A stretch of 64,000 bases of DNA, taken from positions 930,001-994,000 of the forward strand of contig JAGMVK010000002.1 in the NCBI GenBank assembly GCA_020747065.1, in the 5' to 3' direction. Of this stretch, positions 24,210 through 36,089 are shown piece after piece. This DNA is from Cadophora sp. MPI-SDFR-AT-0126 (Eukaryota > Ascomycota > Leotiomycetes > Helotiales > Ploettnerulaceae). The notes beneath the pieces are model-generated. The model was not told the DNA's origin and searched no databases. It saw only the letters and a program-made list of their open reading frames with translations. How positions within the stretch are numbered: position 1 is the stretch's first letter; every line of letters begins with the position of its first letter. The translations under genes and the position numbers were made by a program.

Positions 24210-26342
24210 CTACCTCCCCAGTCCCAATGGCCCCAGCCCGCTTCCTCCACTCCCCTGTTCCCTAGCATAAACACCCGCAAAGTCCAATTGCCCAATCATC
24301 CCGTTGACACTGTCAATCTCCCTAGTCAGATCATCCAAATTCCCACTCAGCGCCGTCACTTCATCGAACCTCCTCGCCTTCTTCGCATCGGCTACCATAT
24401 CCGCGACCAAAAACTTTTGCTCCTCGAGCACAATAAGCCGTTCGCGGAGTTCCTTCTCTTCGGCCTCCATGGCGGAGACGGCCGAGCTGGAACTGATTTG
24501 AGAGGCGGAGTCGATATCGTTGTATTTGATTGCGGCAAGGGCGCTACGGCCATTGCTGGGTAGGCCATTGGAGTTGAAGCCGTGAGGGGAAGCATGTTTG
24601 AGGATTTTGGGAAGCGATTTGAGAGGCAGCATGTGAATGCTTAGGAAGTTGGCGCTTTGTTGGTAGATTGCTTTTTGTAGCTTTGCTTGCGCGGGACTCT
24701 TGGTTGGGAGGTCACGAATTCGTTTTGCTGCTAAATCGTATTTTCCAAAAGAGTCGATGAGGCGCTTTCGGACTTTGGACGCTTCGGTTAGCGTTTGTTG
24801 TGATGGCGGTTTGTCCGGATCTTGAAGTGCCATTAGAAGACGCTGGAAATTGGGTAGGAGGAGTCGAATGCCTCGCTCAAATTGGAGGAGGTTTTCGTAA
24901 GAACGTTGGTCAGCTGGTTTGTGTGATGCTTCTGCTGCAAAGTCCTTCTTGCTGAAGACAGTGGATTTGCAGTCCCTGCACATTCGAACATCGATGCTCA
25001 TTTCTGAGGTACCGTTCTTCTCTGACTGAATGTCAGTCACTGATAAATGTCAATGGACGACAAATATGAGGAGTAAGAATTTACTTACGTGCTGTGACGT
25101 TGAGACCTATCTCGGATGAGCATCCTGTCCGCGGATCTGCGCAGACTACCCGTCCACATAATCGACAATGATGCCTCCTGAATGACCAAGATCCAAACTC
25201 TTGTTGACAAAATGGGCACTTCAGCACTTTTGCGTCCTCTTCCCAGGTCACAACTGACTGTTCTAATATCTTTCTCTGATTCTTCTGGCCCGAAAGTGAC
25301 AAAATTCCCCCATTATTTCCCGGCAAATCTTCTGGTGGATTTGCCAGCAGTTGGGTGAGTTTTGTGAGTCTTTTCTCCAACCTCGAAATCTCCAGATATT
25401 CCTTGTCAACTTTCTTCCTTCTCATGACAAGGAAGTCGGCAGTATCATCCCTGATTAATCCATTATGATCGTTATATCCCTCCCTCGATTTAAAGCAAGT
25501 CTCGCAAGTTCTGCACCATAATCCCCGAACCGGTTCATGTTGAGCTGATCTCGACAGCTTCATCTGGTACATGGTGTGGTCCTCGCAGAATAAACGCCCG
25601 CATTTCCTGCAATTCACGGTTCCATTGACAGCTCCAAGCCTCTTGCCACACGCCGGCTCGGTACATTGGTCATTAAATCCAGCCCTCTGCCAATGTGCCC
25701 TCGTAACAACTTCATCGGGATCCACTCGAGCTGGTTCTGGCGTTGATATTCGGTTTCCAGGAAGTGCAATGGGGGCGGAAACTGGTGGGGGTGGTGAGTC
25801 GTTCGATTCGAAAACGTCCAGTCCCTTCAACTTCTGATTTATTACTGCCAGTGGTTGAAACTTCTTAGCCTTGATGACTTGCTTGTCGAACCAATTCTTG
25901 ACTTCGTCCTGCTCCACCTCTGGTAGTTCTTGGTGATTGTCGTCAAGATGTCTACGTTCATTAGCTAGAAATTGTTACGACTAACGCTGGACGCATACCT
26001 ATTAAGCTGTAACAAGGTCATCTGAAGCTGTTAGCATCTGCTCATGTAGATCTATTGGGCACTTACCATTTCCTCATTGCAAATCGGGCAAAGAAGCCTA
26101 CTGCTTCCCCCTGTAACAGAGGGTCCACCATTTTGTAATGATACAATAGAGCTCAAATCCTGGCTACTCTCAGGCAACGGCGAAGTAGCTAAAGGAGATG
26201 CAGAGGATCCTCCCGACGAGACTGTGCTTGCTGCTGGCGAAGAAATGAGATCAGATGTTCGCTGATGCGCCGGAGGGGCAGGAGGTGCCAGAGACTTCCC
26301 GCTTCCCAGTATCCTCCCGCCTCCCAGCTTCCGACCAGACAT
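24210..26342 (-). CDS. FYVE zinc-finger endosomal tether Pep7/Vac1 (Rabenosyn-like)
   Basis: Rab5-class effector needed for Golgi-to-endosome transport of vacuolar proteins. It binds PI3P and SNARE/Sec1-type partners. Exons are 26342-26067, 26021-25999 (only 23 nt), 25951-25089 and 25039-24210, giving 663 residues. The N-terminal C2H2 finger (LLCPICNEEM .. HLDDNH) is assembled across the tiny exon. A first divergent FYVE-type finger (CGKRLG .. CRKCGRLFCEDH) precedes the classical FYVE, with WEEDAKVLKCPFC, RRHHCRLCGRVVC and the closing C-x-x-C (CRDCK) in the last exon. The C-terminal half is helical, with a coiled-coil segment near EAEEKELRERLIVLEEQK that matches the Rab-binding part of the family. 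Confidence 0.93.
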
Positions 26343-26560
26343 GGCGGGAGTATATCGAATGTGTAGCCTCAGAGCCCTGCCAGCTCGAGGTGTTTAAAGG
26401 ATCTCCGCCTCGTCTGCAGACTGTCCGTGGAGCAACCTAAACCGACATGCGGCGAGGCGAGCCAAGCTTTGAGCGATAAGCCCTAGCGCCAATGTCTTAT
26501 CGCAGTGGTGAGGTAGGGATCTCCGCAAGAATACTTTCAAATAACTTCAAAGTTCGCAGC
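26343..26560. promoter_or_regulatory. 218-bp divergent promoter, Pep7 and Met8
   Basis: Only 218 bases separate the start codons of two head-to-head genes, so both must be transcribed from it. An in-frame ATG at 26492 precedes the chosen Met8 start. No specific binding site is asserted. Confidence 0.55.
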
Positions 26561-27422
26561 ATGGGCGAGACACAATTTCCAGAGGTTCAGGGTGGTGGTT
26601 CGTTGATACTAGCATGGCAGATTCGTAATAAGAGAGTTCTGGTTGTCGGTGGCGGAGAGGCGAGTACTTCCACTCCTGCCATAGACACTTACTAATTCCT
26701 CGAAGGTCGCAGCGGGTCGAATTCTAAATGTACTCAATGCTGATGCCAAAGTTACTGTGGTCTCTCCCCGAGAAGGACTAAATCCAGAAGTCGCATATCG
26801 AATTGAGAAAGGGCAAGTTGACTACGTGGATCGGAAGTTCGAGCCTTCAGATCTAGACAATGTCGATATGGTCCTGACAGCAGTCGACGATCCAGAGGCT
26901 TCGTCGCAAATATGGAAGCTATGCAAGGAGAGAAAGATCGCGGCAAATATTGCGGATGTGCCGCCGGAGTGTGATTTCTATTTTGGAAGTGTTCATCGAG
27001 ACGGACCGCTACAGATCATGGTTAGCACGAACGGCAAGGGTCCACGGTTTGCGAATATTGTGAGGAGGTCAATAGCAGAGAAACTGCCTGCGAATACTGG
27101 AGAAGCTATCACAAAGGTTGGTAAGCTGAGGCAGATGTTGAGGAAGGTTGCGCCAGGTAGTGAAGAGGGTCCCAAACGAATGGCATGGTAGGTGGAGTCA
27201 GCGGCATACAAATCAGGTCAAAGTACTGACGTAAACAGGATGATCAAGGTCAGCGATGCCTATAGCTTGGAGGACCTGTGTGCGATGGATGAAAAGGACA
27301 TGGAGACCTTATTACGATTTTATGCACCTGACCAGGTCCCTCGGTACGACTGCCTAAAAGCAATGGAAGGCGAGCTGGATGCATTCGATGGCTCGTTTGG
27401 ATTTTGCGTAGGATGGGGATAA
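26561..27422 (+). CDS. MET8: Siroheme synthase: precorrin-2 dehydrogenase / sirohydrochlorin ferrochelatase
   Basis: Bifunctional enzyme making siroheme, the cofactor of sulfite and nitrite reductase: NAD-dependent oxidation of precorrin-2, then iron insertion. Exons are 26561-26659, 26706-27187 and 27239-27422, giving 254 residues (yeast Met8p has 274). The NAD loop VVGGGEVAAGR spans the exon 1/2 junction. NIADVPPECDFYFG contains the aspartate corresponding to Asp141 of yeast Met8p, implicated in both activities. The RMAWMIKVSDAYSLEDLC segment confirms the exon 2/3 join. Intron 1 (26660-26705, 46 nt) begins GC rather than GT; no GT donor nearby keeps the conserved loop in frame. Confidence 0.93.
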
Positions 27423-27657
27423 TTGCATAAAATTTCAACTTTGTATACCAGGAGTCAGGGTCAGGCGTGGGTGTACAGTACATTATGGTACATGGTGTTG
27501 ACAGGATGAGAACGAAGTGTACGAAGACTAGATACCAATAGCACTGAGTCCAGAAAGGCATCAAATACCAAGGAAATACATACCAGCCCTTCCGCAAGAA
27601 CAGAAATATTATCTTTGCAAACAAATACAACAGAAGTCCGAAATCGGTTCTTACACC

Positions 27658-28302
27658 TCATAGCTTCGACTTCAGCTTGCCCTTTAAGATCTCTTCCACA
27701 GCATCGACCCCAGCTTGAACAACCTGCTGATCCTGAGCTGGTGTCCCCGTACTCGCACCAATACCACCAATAACTTCTCCCTTTGCATTCAGAATCGGCA
27801 ATCCCCCTCCAAAAGTCGTGAAACGTCCTCCGTTGCTATTACCCAGTCCGTAGGCTGGCCCACCGGGCCAAACAGCTTCTTTGTACGTATGTGTACCGAC
27901 ACGATGACCAGCTGCAGTAAAAGCCTTGTCCATTGCAACTAGATATCCTGTTAGCTACAATTGTCTAATACCATTTCAAATAAGTCTTTGGAGGCGTCAA
28001 GTTGTAGAATCTGGCTACAAGTCACATTTACCCCACTTTAGCTCCCCCTGATGCAGAGGGGTAATTGTGCTTCCACAGTGCCATATAGATTAAATGAACA
28101 CAGGTTGCCCAAATTATAAGCACTTACTACTGATGCTCGTAATTTTCGCATTCGACATCCTCGAGAAATGCAGTAAATGCGTTGAAGCGTCAACAACCGC
28201 AATATTCATGTCTACCCCAATTTGCTTGGCTTTCCTCTCCGCGGCTGCGACGGCGATCTTCGCTCCCTCAAGGGTTAGTTGTTCTTGCGTCTTGGTCGCC
28301 AT
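27658..28302 (-). CDS. GlcG/HbpS-family protein (DUF336, heme-degrading-like)
   Basis: Small protein of the GlcG/HbpS (Haem_degrading, DUF336) family. Bacterial members bind heme or cobalamin; the fungal role is not established. Exons are 28302-28128 and 27938-27658, joined over a 189-nt intron (GTAAGT..CTAG), giving 151 residues. The family pattern is visible: an N-terminal helix (LTLEGAKIAVAAAERKAKQIG), IAVVDASTHLLHFSRM, then GGRFTTFGGGLPIL and the Gly-rich GEVIGGIGASTGTPAQDQQVVQAG. It is cytosolic by appearance, with no signal peptide. It is convergent with Met8, whose stop lies about 235 bases away; the co-location with a tetrapyrrole gene may be coincidental. Confidence 0.88.
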
Positions 28303-29214
28303 TCTGCTATATGTGAAGTGACTGGAGATTTCAAGAACTTTGAAAAGATATGAGTTGGCGACGGAGAGTTGTGATCAGAATCTTTGAGTGGTCTGTCGAT
28401 GACAGAATGGTTTCGGCTGTACGGGAGATCAACAAACAGGGGAAAGAGCCTCGGTGCCAACTACCAAAGTTTATTTAGACCTGCTTCAAAGTTTCGAACA
28501 ACCTCAGCTTCTGCATCTAGTGGTCGTTCCCCTTTGTGAAGGGACCAACAATTATATGATAAATTAAGCTTCTTAAAGAGAGCGGCCTGGTTCGACCTTG
28601 TACCAGCGTCCTCACATATCCATCAGCTTCCGTTCGTTTCCGAGATTGGCCGATCTCCATCTGAAGGCTCGGCAAGATTGTTTATTGTTTTGTGTTCAGT
28701 GCCCAGTCTTGTCTATAGCGATGCGGCGATGTTTCCTCGAAATTTCTTCTTGACTCGCATTCATTAAGAAGTATTTCAATCAGGTTTGCTCATGTGGGCA
28801 GTGTCCGCACGATCATGGCATGCAGGGCAAGGCTAGAATTGTCAATGAAAGAAATGAACCACGGTACTCCACCAATGTCAGCTTATACAATTTGGGCATT
28901 CGTCGTTGGGTAACACGGGCGAACTTGAAAGACTGAAGACGAACAAACAGACATGATAGTCTCATGATTCGGCACAATTGTGCTTGCATATATATACAGG
29001 AATCTAGGCAAAGCTGCCTCCACCTCTACCCAAAGGCTGCCATCGATCAAAGTGTCTCCGGCAAGCATATCCTGCACAGCAGGGAAGGAAATATACAGTG
29101 AAACGAAGTGTCCGATAGTTTTGCTTCTGCTGGTTGTCTTTGTGTTTTGTCGTTCATCCTTTTAACTTTGTCGCTTATTCCGAGTTATTCGTAAAGGAGT
29201 TCGTGATGATCTGC
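28303..29214. other. Intergenic, no supported gene
   Basis: About 0.9 kb between the GlcG-like start and the LPMO 3' end. Short frames only (for example 28883-29077, minus) and no domain. Confidence 0.55.
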
Positions 29215-30589
29215 TTAGATACATTGAGAGTAGTATGGGTTTTGCACGGTACATGTGCTTCCCTCGGCGCAAGTGGTTGAGCCGGTAAATCCGTTTCCGC
29301 CACTGAATGATGTTAGACAAGGTCTGAGGATGAAATTCATTGGGTTGTCTTACCATTGTCCATATTTTGCAACGGCAGCGCCAGATGAGACTCCCGATGC
29401 AACTGGCTTGGCAACAGTAGCTAAAGTAGTCGGGACAGCAGATTGGATGCTCTTGGCTGAGCATGCTGACTTCGTCGAGACCGGGGCAACAGTGGAGGTC
29501 TTTGCCTTGCATGCGCTCTTAGTTGAGGTGGCAGCTTGGGCTGGAGTGGAGGTCTTTGCTTTGCACGCGCTCTTACTCGAAGTGGCAATTGGTGTTGCGG
29601 CTGGCGCGGTTGACGATGGAAGCTCAGTCACTGGCTCCAAGTCGCTGGCAACACTAGTGGCGACTGGTGCTTTGCTGCTTGAAACTGCAGGAGCGGATGT
29701 TGTTGGGATGGCAGAAGCTGTGCTAGAGGCGACTGGAGCGGCAGAAGAGGGAGCTGGAGCAGTTCCGGAGCTGGCACCGTCCCAAACAGCTGGGCCGGGA
29801 ATGGTGTAGGAGCTGTACGCGCCATAAACGTTGAATACAACACCTGGGTCAGAGTACGAGTAAGCACCTGGGATCGAGACACCGGCTGGGAGAACCTGTG
29901 ACTGTTAGTTATGAAAGTCATAAGGAGAACAAGTACATACGGTTGCTCCCCCTCCAGAGACGGTAATCTGGATACACTCCATATAGAACTGGGCACCACG
30001 AACAGGGTCGACATTGAATGCTTTGTCGGCTTCATGAAGGGCAATGATCTCACCGCGGACGAGGTAGTCACCGTCGGCGAGGGTAGATGGAAGAGTGACA
30101 TCGTGCTTGCCCTTGTTGGCAATGAGTTTCTGGACAGCCCATGATGATCCGTCGTATCCGTCTTCGGCCAACTTGACCCAGACATCGCCAGCACCGTTGG
30201 ACGAAGTCGGTGCGATGTAGACCATGACAGGACCAACGTGGGACTTGTCAATGATATCGTCCGAGGCAGAATTACTGTCGTGGTGCCATTCGAGGGTGAG
30301 CTGAGTAAAGGTTAGTGCTAGTCAGATATATTTGGTGCTTTGGCGTGTCTACCTTGTCACCAGCAGCAACAGCAATTGTCTTGGCAGCTTTGGTATTCGC
30401 AACGTTACAAGTCATATCCTTCGAGGTAATGTCCTTGACAGGGTTATTGTTTGGTGGGAAACGGATGTATCCTCCTGCGGTGTTTCCAACGCCTTGGTCA
30501 ACATCGTTAACGAACATGTTCCAGATGGTTGTATGCGCTTGTGCCACAGAGGCAACAGCTGCACCGGCGATGATCTGAGAATACTTCAT
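29215..30589 (-). CDS. Secreted AA9 lytic polysaccharide monooxygenase with C-terminal CBM1
   Basis: Copper enzyme that oxidatively cleaves cellulose or related glucans. Exons are 30589-30353, 30300-29941, 29895-29354 and 29302-29215, giving 408 residues. An 18-residue signal peptide ending AQA exposes His at the mature N-terminus (HTTIW). The second copper histidine is in LEWHH (about residue 85), and the axial tyrosine lies in [11 protein letters not shown]. The catalytic domain is followed by a long Ala/Ser/Thr/Pro linker. The last exon completes a CBM1: QCGGNGFTG, then TTCAEGSTC and a terminal YYSQCI. The linker contains three cysteine-bearing repeats, which is unusual. Without the 88-nt last exon the CBM1 would be missed. 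Confidence 0.94.
29452..29578 (-). repeat. [13 protein letters not shown] repeats within the LPMO linker
   Basis: Three imperfect copies of a unit read as [18 protein letters not shown] and SACSAKS, separated by Ala/Pro/Thr spacers. Each copy contributes one cysteine to an otherwise O-glycosylation-type linker. Confidence 0.8.
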
Positions 30590-33316
30590 TTTGATGAGTG
30601 CGAACGATGATCAGGATGACTTGATTGTTGAGGGATAAAATCAAAAACGGATGAACGAGTGAATAAGCAGCAAAAGAAGGACAATTCAAATGAATGTAAA
30701 TGTGCAAGAATGTGCAAGTAATGAGCGACTGGCGCGATGAGGAGTAAAGGAAACTTCTCAGGATTGGGAACCGCAGACCATATGTACTTCTCAATACTCG
30801 CAGCAAAGGAGGCACTCATTCCACATAGAGGTGCCAAGCCAAAATGGATATCGAACTCTAGACATTTTCCAATTCTCCATCCGCCGGTGCGCCGCAGGAA
30901 CACCACCAGTTGAAAGTGTCAGCACACCGAATCTACGGATTCTAGGCCGCGCGCAGGTTCCTTCGGGATCGGTGAAACAGAAAACACTTTACATTTAATA
31001 TATTCTGGAGTCGCTTAAGCATGCTCATGATCGCCAAGGTCACCTCTAAAATTACCTTTTGCTGTCTCCTGTTTCGAACACTGAACTTGTTTCCCATTCG
31101 GATGTTCGTACCGAGGGGGGCTGCTTAAACGAGCCTGGGCGCCATCTATCTCTTGCTGCCGCCGCCTCGCAAGGACCCGACAAAGAGGTCGACTAGGCCT
31201 TGTTGGGTATGCGCTCCGATGTGTGCACAGATTCCAGAGCGGAGCCCTTCATACGCATCAATGAGGATCCAAGAAATGCATGTTTTGGAATAAGAGCAGT
31301 CCGACTTGTGAAAGTGGCGGGAAACGCAACCAGGATTCCAGGGCAACATCCAGGGGAGTTTCGTGGCATCAAGGGTGTGGGGGAGTAGATCGAGAGCTCC
31401 CGAAGTCAGACGGTACAAAGTTTTTGAAGTCTAGATAGCCGTTCAAAAAAAAAGTTTGAGCCTCCCAAAACCTAAGTTCCCTGAGAATGCTTGATTGCTC
31501 ATACTTTGTGGGGACTGAAACTCAATCTCACGGAATTTACTGACGTGCAATTTGGCAGGCTGGACCTTGCATTTTCGCCCCTGAATAAGCGAAGCCAACA
31601 TCAGGAGATGAGACGAACGGCACGACGATGGCTAGGTGCGTCGAGGCGCTCATGACGTCGAAGAGGTTTTCCCAGTAACTCACCGTCCTCTTATTCGTGA
31701 TTCAAATTCATCTATGAGTGTAATATTTCTGCTCTGTTCGTTTTGACGCCAATCAATATGACCGTCTCCCGACAGCCTCAGGGGAGATCTACGCCCGTCA
31801 TTCATGAAGCCTTGCGCTGACGCCCGCCGCACTGCCACCAGAACTTACCACAGACCGCGACACAGCCTTCATTCCAGGCAACGGCCAGTAAAATCATTCC
31901 ATGATCAAGAGGGCGTTCGTGAGATCTCGGCTTTCAAACTCGTGGCAGCCTTTCTGAAGTCTCGCAATCGGGCGATTTGGTCTTACTCCGCCCAATGTCC
32001 TGGGATCACTTCGCGACTTTTGATTTTGCCACCTCAACTTCATAGCTACTGGGCGAAATATAGTCTTGGATACCACGCCCTTTATGGCAACTTACAGGTT
32101 TGAAGAGCTCAATATGGAAGTCCTTAACAGCCTCATTACTTGAAAAAGAAACAACTGCTAACCACAAGCCCCCGAAATGAATAATCACAGTGGCAAGAAA
32201 ACCTTCTTTAAAGTGAGATGCCGATTCTTTATAACTTTGGACATTCTCCTCAACACCGAAACGCTTGATACACAGCAGAAATCCCACAATCTTGTCAATA
32301 ATCTGTTTGAGATCGTTCAACGTATCAAGCAATTCTCTTCCAAAGTCATTCTGGGAAGAGGTTGGATCCATACTTTCAAATCAAACTTAGCCTGAAGTAC
32401 TGTCACCTTCTTTAATCAACATTATAATATCAATGTCGAGCAGCAATGTTGATCTGTTGGGACGTTACAAGGCCTCAGATGAAGACGACGAGGGCGGCGG
32501 GATCGACACTAGTGAGGAGTTACCCGGAAAACATTCTTCTCTTTCCCCGCTGACGAAAAATGTCAGCATATGGCGGATGAAGGCCAACCTTGCCACTGAG
32601 TTACCGCTACTTCTCGAATATGGCACAAGATGGGCGTACGCCGCCCTGGCAACCAGAACGCAACTCTAAAACCGCGGTGATGTCGCCAAAGAAGCCCAAC
32701 GCCCTCGAAACATAATATCGAGCTCTTGCCAAGATTGCTCTGAGTCCCGATACCGAAACTTTGCGGAAGTCACGATGAACTTGAATGAGGACTCATCGCA
32801 TAGGCTGTTTTAATTTAGTGGTCATTTGCGTGTTCTATTTGTATAGCATAAACAGTAGATCTTCGGGCGGAGTTTGGGCGCTTGGATATGATCCACATGT
32901 ATTATTACTTGGCTCAGCCTCTGAGGGAGAACTCGCTGCCGTCGGTCAGCAGTCTGAATGGACAATCTTCTCACGCTGCTTATCGCTTTCGTTGGAAGAC
33001 TTCTGGCATTATCGCAAACATCTACCAAGAAAACGACGGACCCCGCCTCACGCGAGGCAACCACATCCTCCTCTCCTTGGTCGCTCTCAACATTTCTGTT
33101 CTTTGGTACAGAGGTATATCATGTGGGAGAGGAATGCAAACCGAGATAAGGTACAGAACGGAATGAATGAAGACAGGAACTTGAATTATGTGACGATGAC
33201 GACGGATGAGGGGGAATTGTAGATGCGTGCACTAAGACAGAGTAAAGAATTCCTTCTGGCAGTCTCACAAAACGTTTAGGTTTTCCATTACCTTGGAGAA
33301 CAGAACATCCCTATCC
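30590..33316. other. Gene-poor stretch upstream of the LPMO gene
   Basis: About 2.7 kb. The part nearest 30590 should hold the LPMO promoter. Frames at 32006-32371 (minus, helix-like, ends in a possible donor) and 32433-32669 (plus, acidic N-terminus) have no recognisable domain and no convincing splice partners. Either could be a small unknown gene or a relic. Confidence 0.5.
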
Positions 33317-34276
33317 TTACTCAGCACTATAGTGCTTGACTCCACCCTGACCCTCCAGCAACTTCTTCGCTAGCCCAGTATACGAACCCGCTCTCACATC
33401 CTGCAAGATGTCCAGTCGCTTCGGCTCCCAGCCCAACTCTCTCTTTGCTTTCTTATTCGACGGTCGATTAGCGAGAGTCAAGATCAAAGCCAGAAGATGA
33501 CCACCTCTTTTAGTCGCTTCCTCCACCGTGATCGATTTCAAGTGGACTTTCATCACTTCACCAACAGCTCCCGCCAAATCCTTGATAGAAACCGACTTGT
33601 CCTCGCAACAATTCCAAACGTCGCCTGGCTTGGATTTCTCCACTGCAAGCAGATACATAGCTGCGGCATCGTCGACATTGACCCCGCTCGTGTGTGTAGC
33701 GCCGTCGTCAATGTAGATTGACTCTCCGCTCTTGGCAGCGTGGTCAAGGAGCATTGGGATGAAGCCGCTTGCACCTCTGCCATGAACATACGGCGTGAGA
33801 CGTATAGCACTAACTCTAACTCCTTCTATAGCCTTACCCAAGGCGTGCTTCTCCGAGCGAAGCCGATCCACGATAGGATTTTTCAACGGGGGTGAAGTCT
33901 CATCCGTTTCTCCACCTTTGGGATCAGGCTCAGTGACCAAGGTGCCGGAAGTGATCACAAGTGGTTTGTTGGTGCCGCGAAGAGGTTCAGCAAGAGCATC
34001 CACAGCAGCGGCATCGATGGCGAGGATGTCTTCGTAATTTGCGGTGAAGTCGTGGATGTATGCTAGGTGGCATACAGCATCCGCTTCAGCAGCTTGCTGG
34101 CGAAGGATGTCCAGGGACTTTAAGTCGCCGCGAACAGGAGTTGCTCCCAAGGCTTTCAACTTTGTATCACCGGCTCCGTTACGCGAGAGACCGTGGACGG
34201 TATGCCCTTGTGCAATGGCTTGCTCTGTGACGGCGCCGCCAACGTAACCAGTTGCGCCAGTGACGAAGAGCCTCAT
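33317..34276 (-). CDS. Extended short-chain dehydrogenase/reductase (NAD(P)-dependent epimerase-like)
   Basis: Single-exon 319-residue protein of the extended/atypical SDR superfamily. The nucleotide-binding loop is FVTGATGYVGGAV at the N-terminus. The second strand ends in SRNG and a VRGDL segment follows, as in NAD(P) epimerase-like members. CHLAYIHDF and LVITSGTLV match the central Rossmann strands. The canonical YxxxK of classical SDRs is not obvious. The substrate is unknown, and fungal relatives are generically annotated as NAD-dependent epimerase/dehydratase. The first ATG gives the Gly-rich loop immediately, as expected. No neighbour hints at the pathway. Confidence 0.88.
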   Translation of the reverse strand: MRLFVTGATGYVGGAVTEQAIAQGHTVHGLSRNGAGDTKLKALGATPVRGDLKSLDILRQQAAEADAVCHLAYIHDFTANYEDILAIDAAAVDALAEPLRGTNKPLVITSGTLVTEPDPKGGETDETSPPLKNPIVDRLRSEKHALGKAIEGVRVSAIRLTPYVHGRGASGFIPMLLDHAAKSGESIYIDDGATHTSGVNVDDAAAMYLLAVEKSKPGDVWNCCEDKSVSIKDLAGAVGEVMKVHLKSITVEEATKRGGHLLALILTLANRPSNKKAKRELGWEPKRLDILQDVRAGSYTGLAKKLLEGQGGVKHYSAE

Positions 34277-36089
34277 GTTGATATTTGTCTACTTCTGTCA
34301 GTCATGGCTCGGGTGCAGGCAAGTTCTAGAGAAGGCTCAATGAGGACTTACCTTTGTATAAAGTTGATTAATGTAGATAGAAGGCTGTTATGGCTCCTAA
34401 TGGCTTTTTGAGACAGGTACTGGTCTCTCCATTTTATCTTCCCAGGGCATGTCAAGTAATTCATACCTTCCGCTCCGAGTCTTGATGACAGATGAAAGAC
34501 CGGGTTTAAAGAAATTATCTACGAGCGTTGGAATCCTCGAAAACGTTATGCCATCAAGATCACGTAGCTGTGCAACAGAAGGTACTGTGAACCAAAAATG
34601 ACAAACGATCAAAACGTCCTCGGTCCCTCTCATTGGTTCCTGGACCTCGCGAGTATGTCCCGATGAGGCACGACGCATCATTCAACGACGATGGTGGGGT
34701 GTTCTGGGCATCGCAGTGTGAAAATCAGATTCTGAATGGACATTGCTTGCATGACGGAAATAATCTGTAAAGTCCGGAGCAAACTCCAACATAATGACTG
34801 TCTTGCACTAACCTCCATTCGCGAAGACTTTGCACTCATTGGCTCGCTCAAAAAGAGCCTAGGAAACCCCTTCCGCAAACATTTGGTGTTGTACATAAAA
34901 ATTCAAGATGGCTTCTGCGTGTTTATGTGCAGGCTCCAAGAGATGAGACTCAAAGTCGGGAAGTAAGTATATCCGACGTAAGCGATACAGTCAGGATCTA
35001 GAAATGCTAACTATGCATCTAAATCAACACTTGAACCTGCTAGGGCAAGCTATGCAAAAATAGCATATAGAGATGATCAAAGCAGAACGAGCAATCACAA
35101 CTCTTCGTTCCGTCGGGCTTGCGACACAGAATCCTCTTAGCTTGGCATGATGTCCAAATACATTATCGGAGAAAATTTCTCTTGCAACTTGACAATTTGG
35201 CCATTCGGTCAACGAGTGTGGACAATAATGCTTACTGTTGTGAGTGCACTATGTAAATACCTGAAAGAAGAATTTATTTGGTACAAATCAAGCTTCATGA
35301 CAAACGGGAGCCATGACCTCGGTAATGAGGCATCGCAATAGAGCATAACCTGAGGTGCGGCTAGAGTCGGATATGGCGCTGATTCGGTGTGATAATTTTC
35401 TTAAGATCCCGTTTAAGTTGAAGAGGAGAAAGAAAGAAAGCACAACAGAAGAACCTTTTGCATTCCCCCCCCCCCAACCCCCTCACACCCTTTTTTTTAA
35501 CAAGAAGCTTGGCATCAGTTACCGAGAGGCTATGATTTAAGGTTCTGACATCCGCAACAAACAGGCATCTCGATGGACCGAAAACTTCATCTTTCCTTAC
35601 CAATCTCTCCATCTTTCTAACAAACATCGGACAAATTGTTTATTCGACTAAACAGTCTTTTATTTATGTCCATTTGCCTCGGTTCGGTTGAGGAGAAGCA
35701 CCGTCTTGGCAGGGGTCGGACATGCATCATGCCGCCTCGGCATCCAATTCGCCGTGATACCGTGCTTGCCACCCAATCATGGCAGAGTTTGATGCGAGAA
35801 ACTTTCATAGTATGGCATCCATACCCGAGTGAAATCTGAGACTACTTGGAGTCAATCGTGGCAAGCTTCAAAAACAAGCCTTGTTAATCATTGCCGGCTT
35901 CTTACGGAGTCAAGTATTCCTCCGCCATTTGCCTCTTCTGATCGATCTCTGCGAAGTAGCCCGAATATTAAGTATTTCTTCGTCCTGTCTTCTACAAGAA
36001 AGTGTCTTCTCCGTTCATTCTAATCATCTGCCCAACGATTCGCTTTTTCATCTCGTCATATACTTCCCAGAGGCCCTTTTAATCTTCGC
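34277..36089. other. Intergenic, no supported gene
   Basis: About 1.8 kb between the SDR start and the Old Yellow Enzyme start, so a divergent regulatory region in part. Frames at 34397-34681 and 34678-34896 (minus) overlap by their stop/start and show no domain. A C11 homopolymer run (35465-35475), followed by a T8 run, is present. Confidence 0.55.

Noticed and set aside
25040..25040. Start of the last Pep7 exon as a separate gene
   Set aside because: It begins at a GTG; the frame joins the FYVE exon in phase and completes its last Cys-x-x-Cys.
32006..32371. 121-aa minus-strand helical frame
   Set aside because: Might be a small gene, but there is no family, no signal and no second exon; evidence too thin to call.
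32433..32669. 78-aa plus-strand frame with an acidic start
   Set aside because: Considered as a decayed UstYa N-terminus, but no transmembrane helix or HxxHC motif follows in any frame.
34397..34896. Two abutting minus-strand frames (94 and 72 aa)
   Set aside because: Different frames, no domain, no intron joining them.
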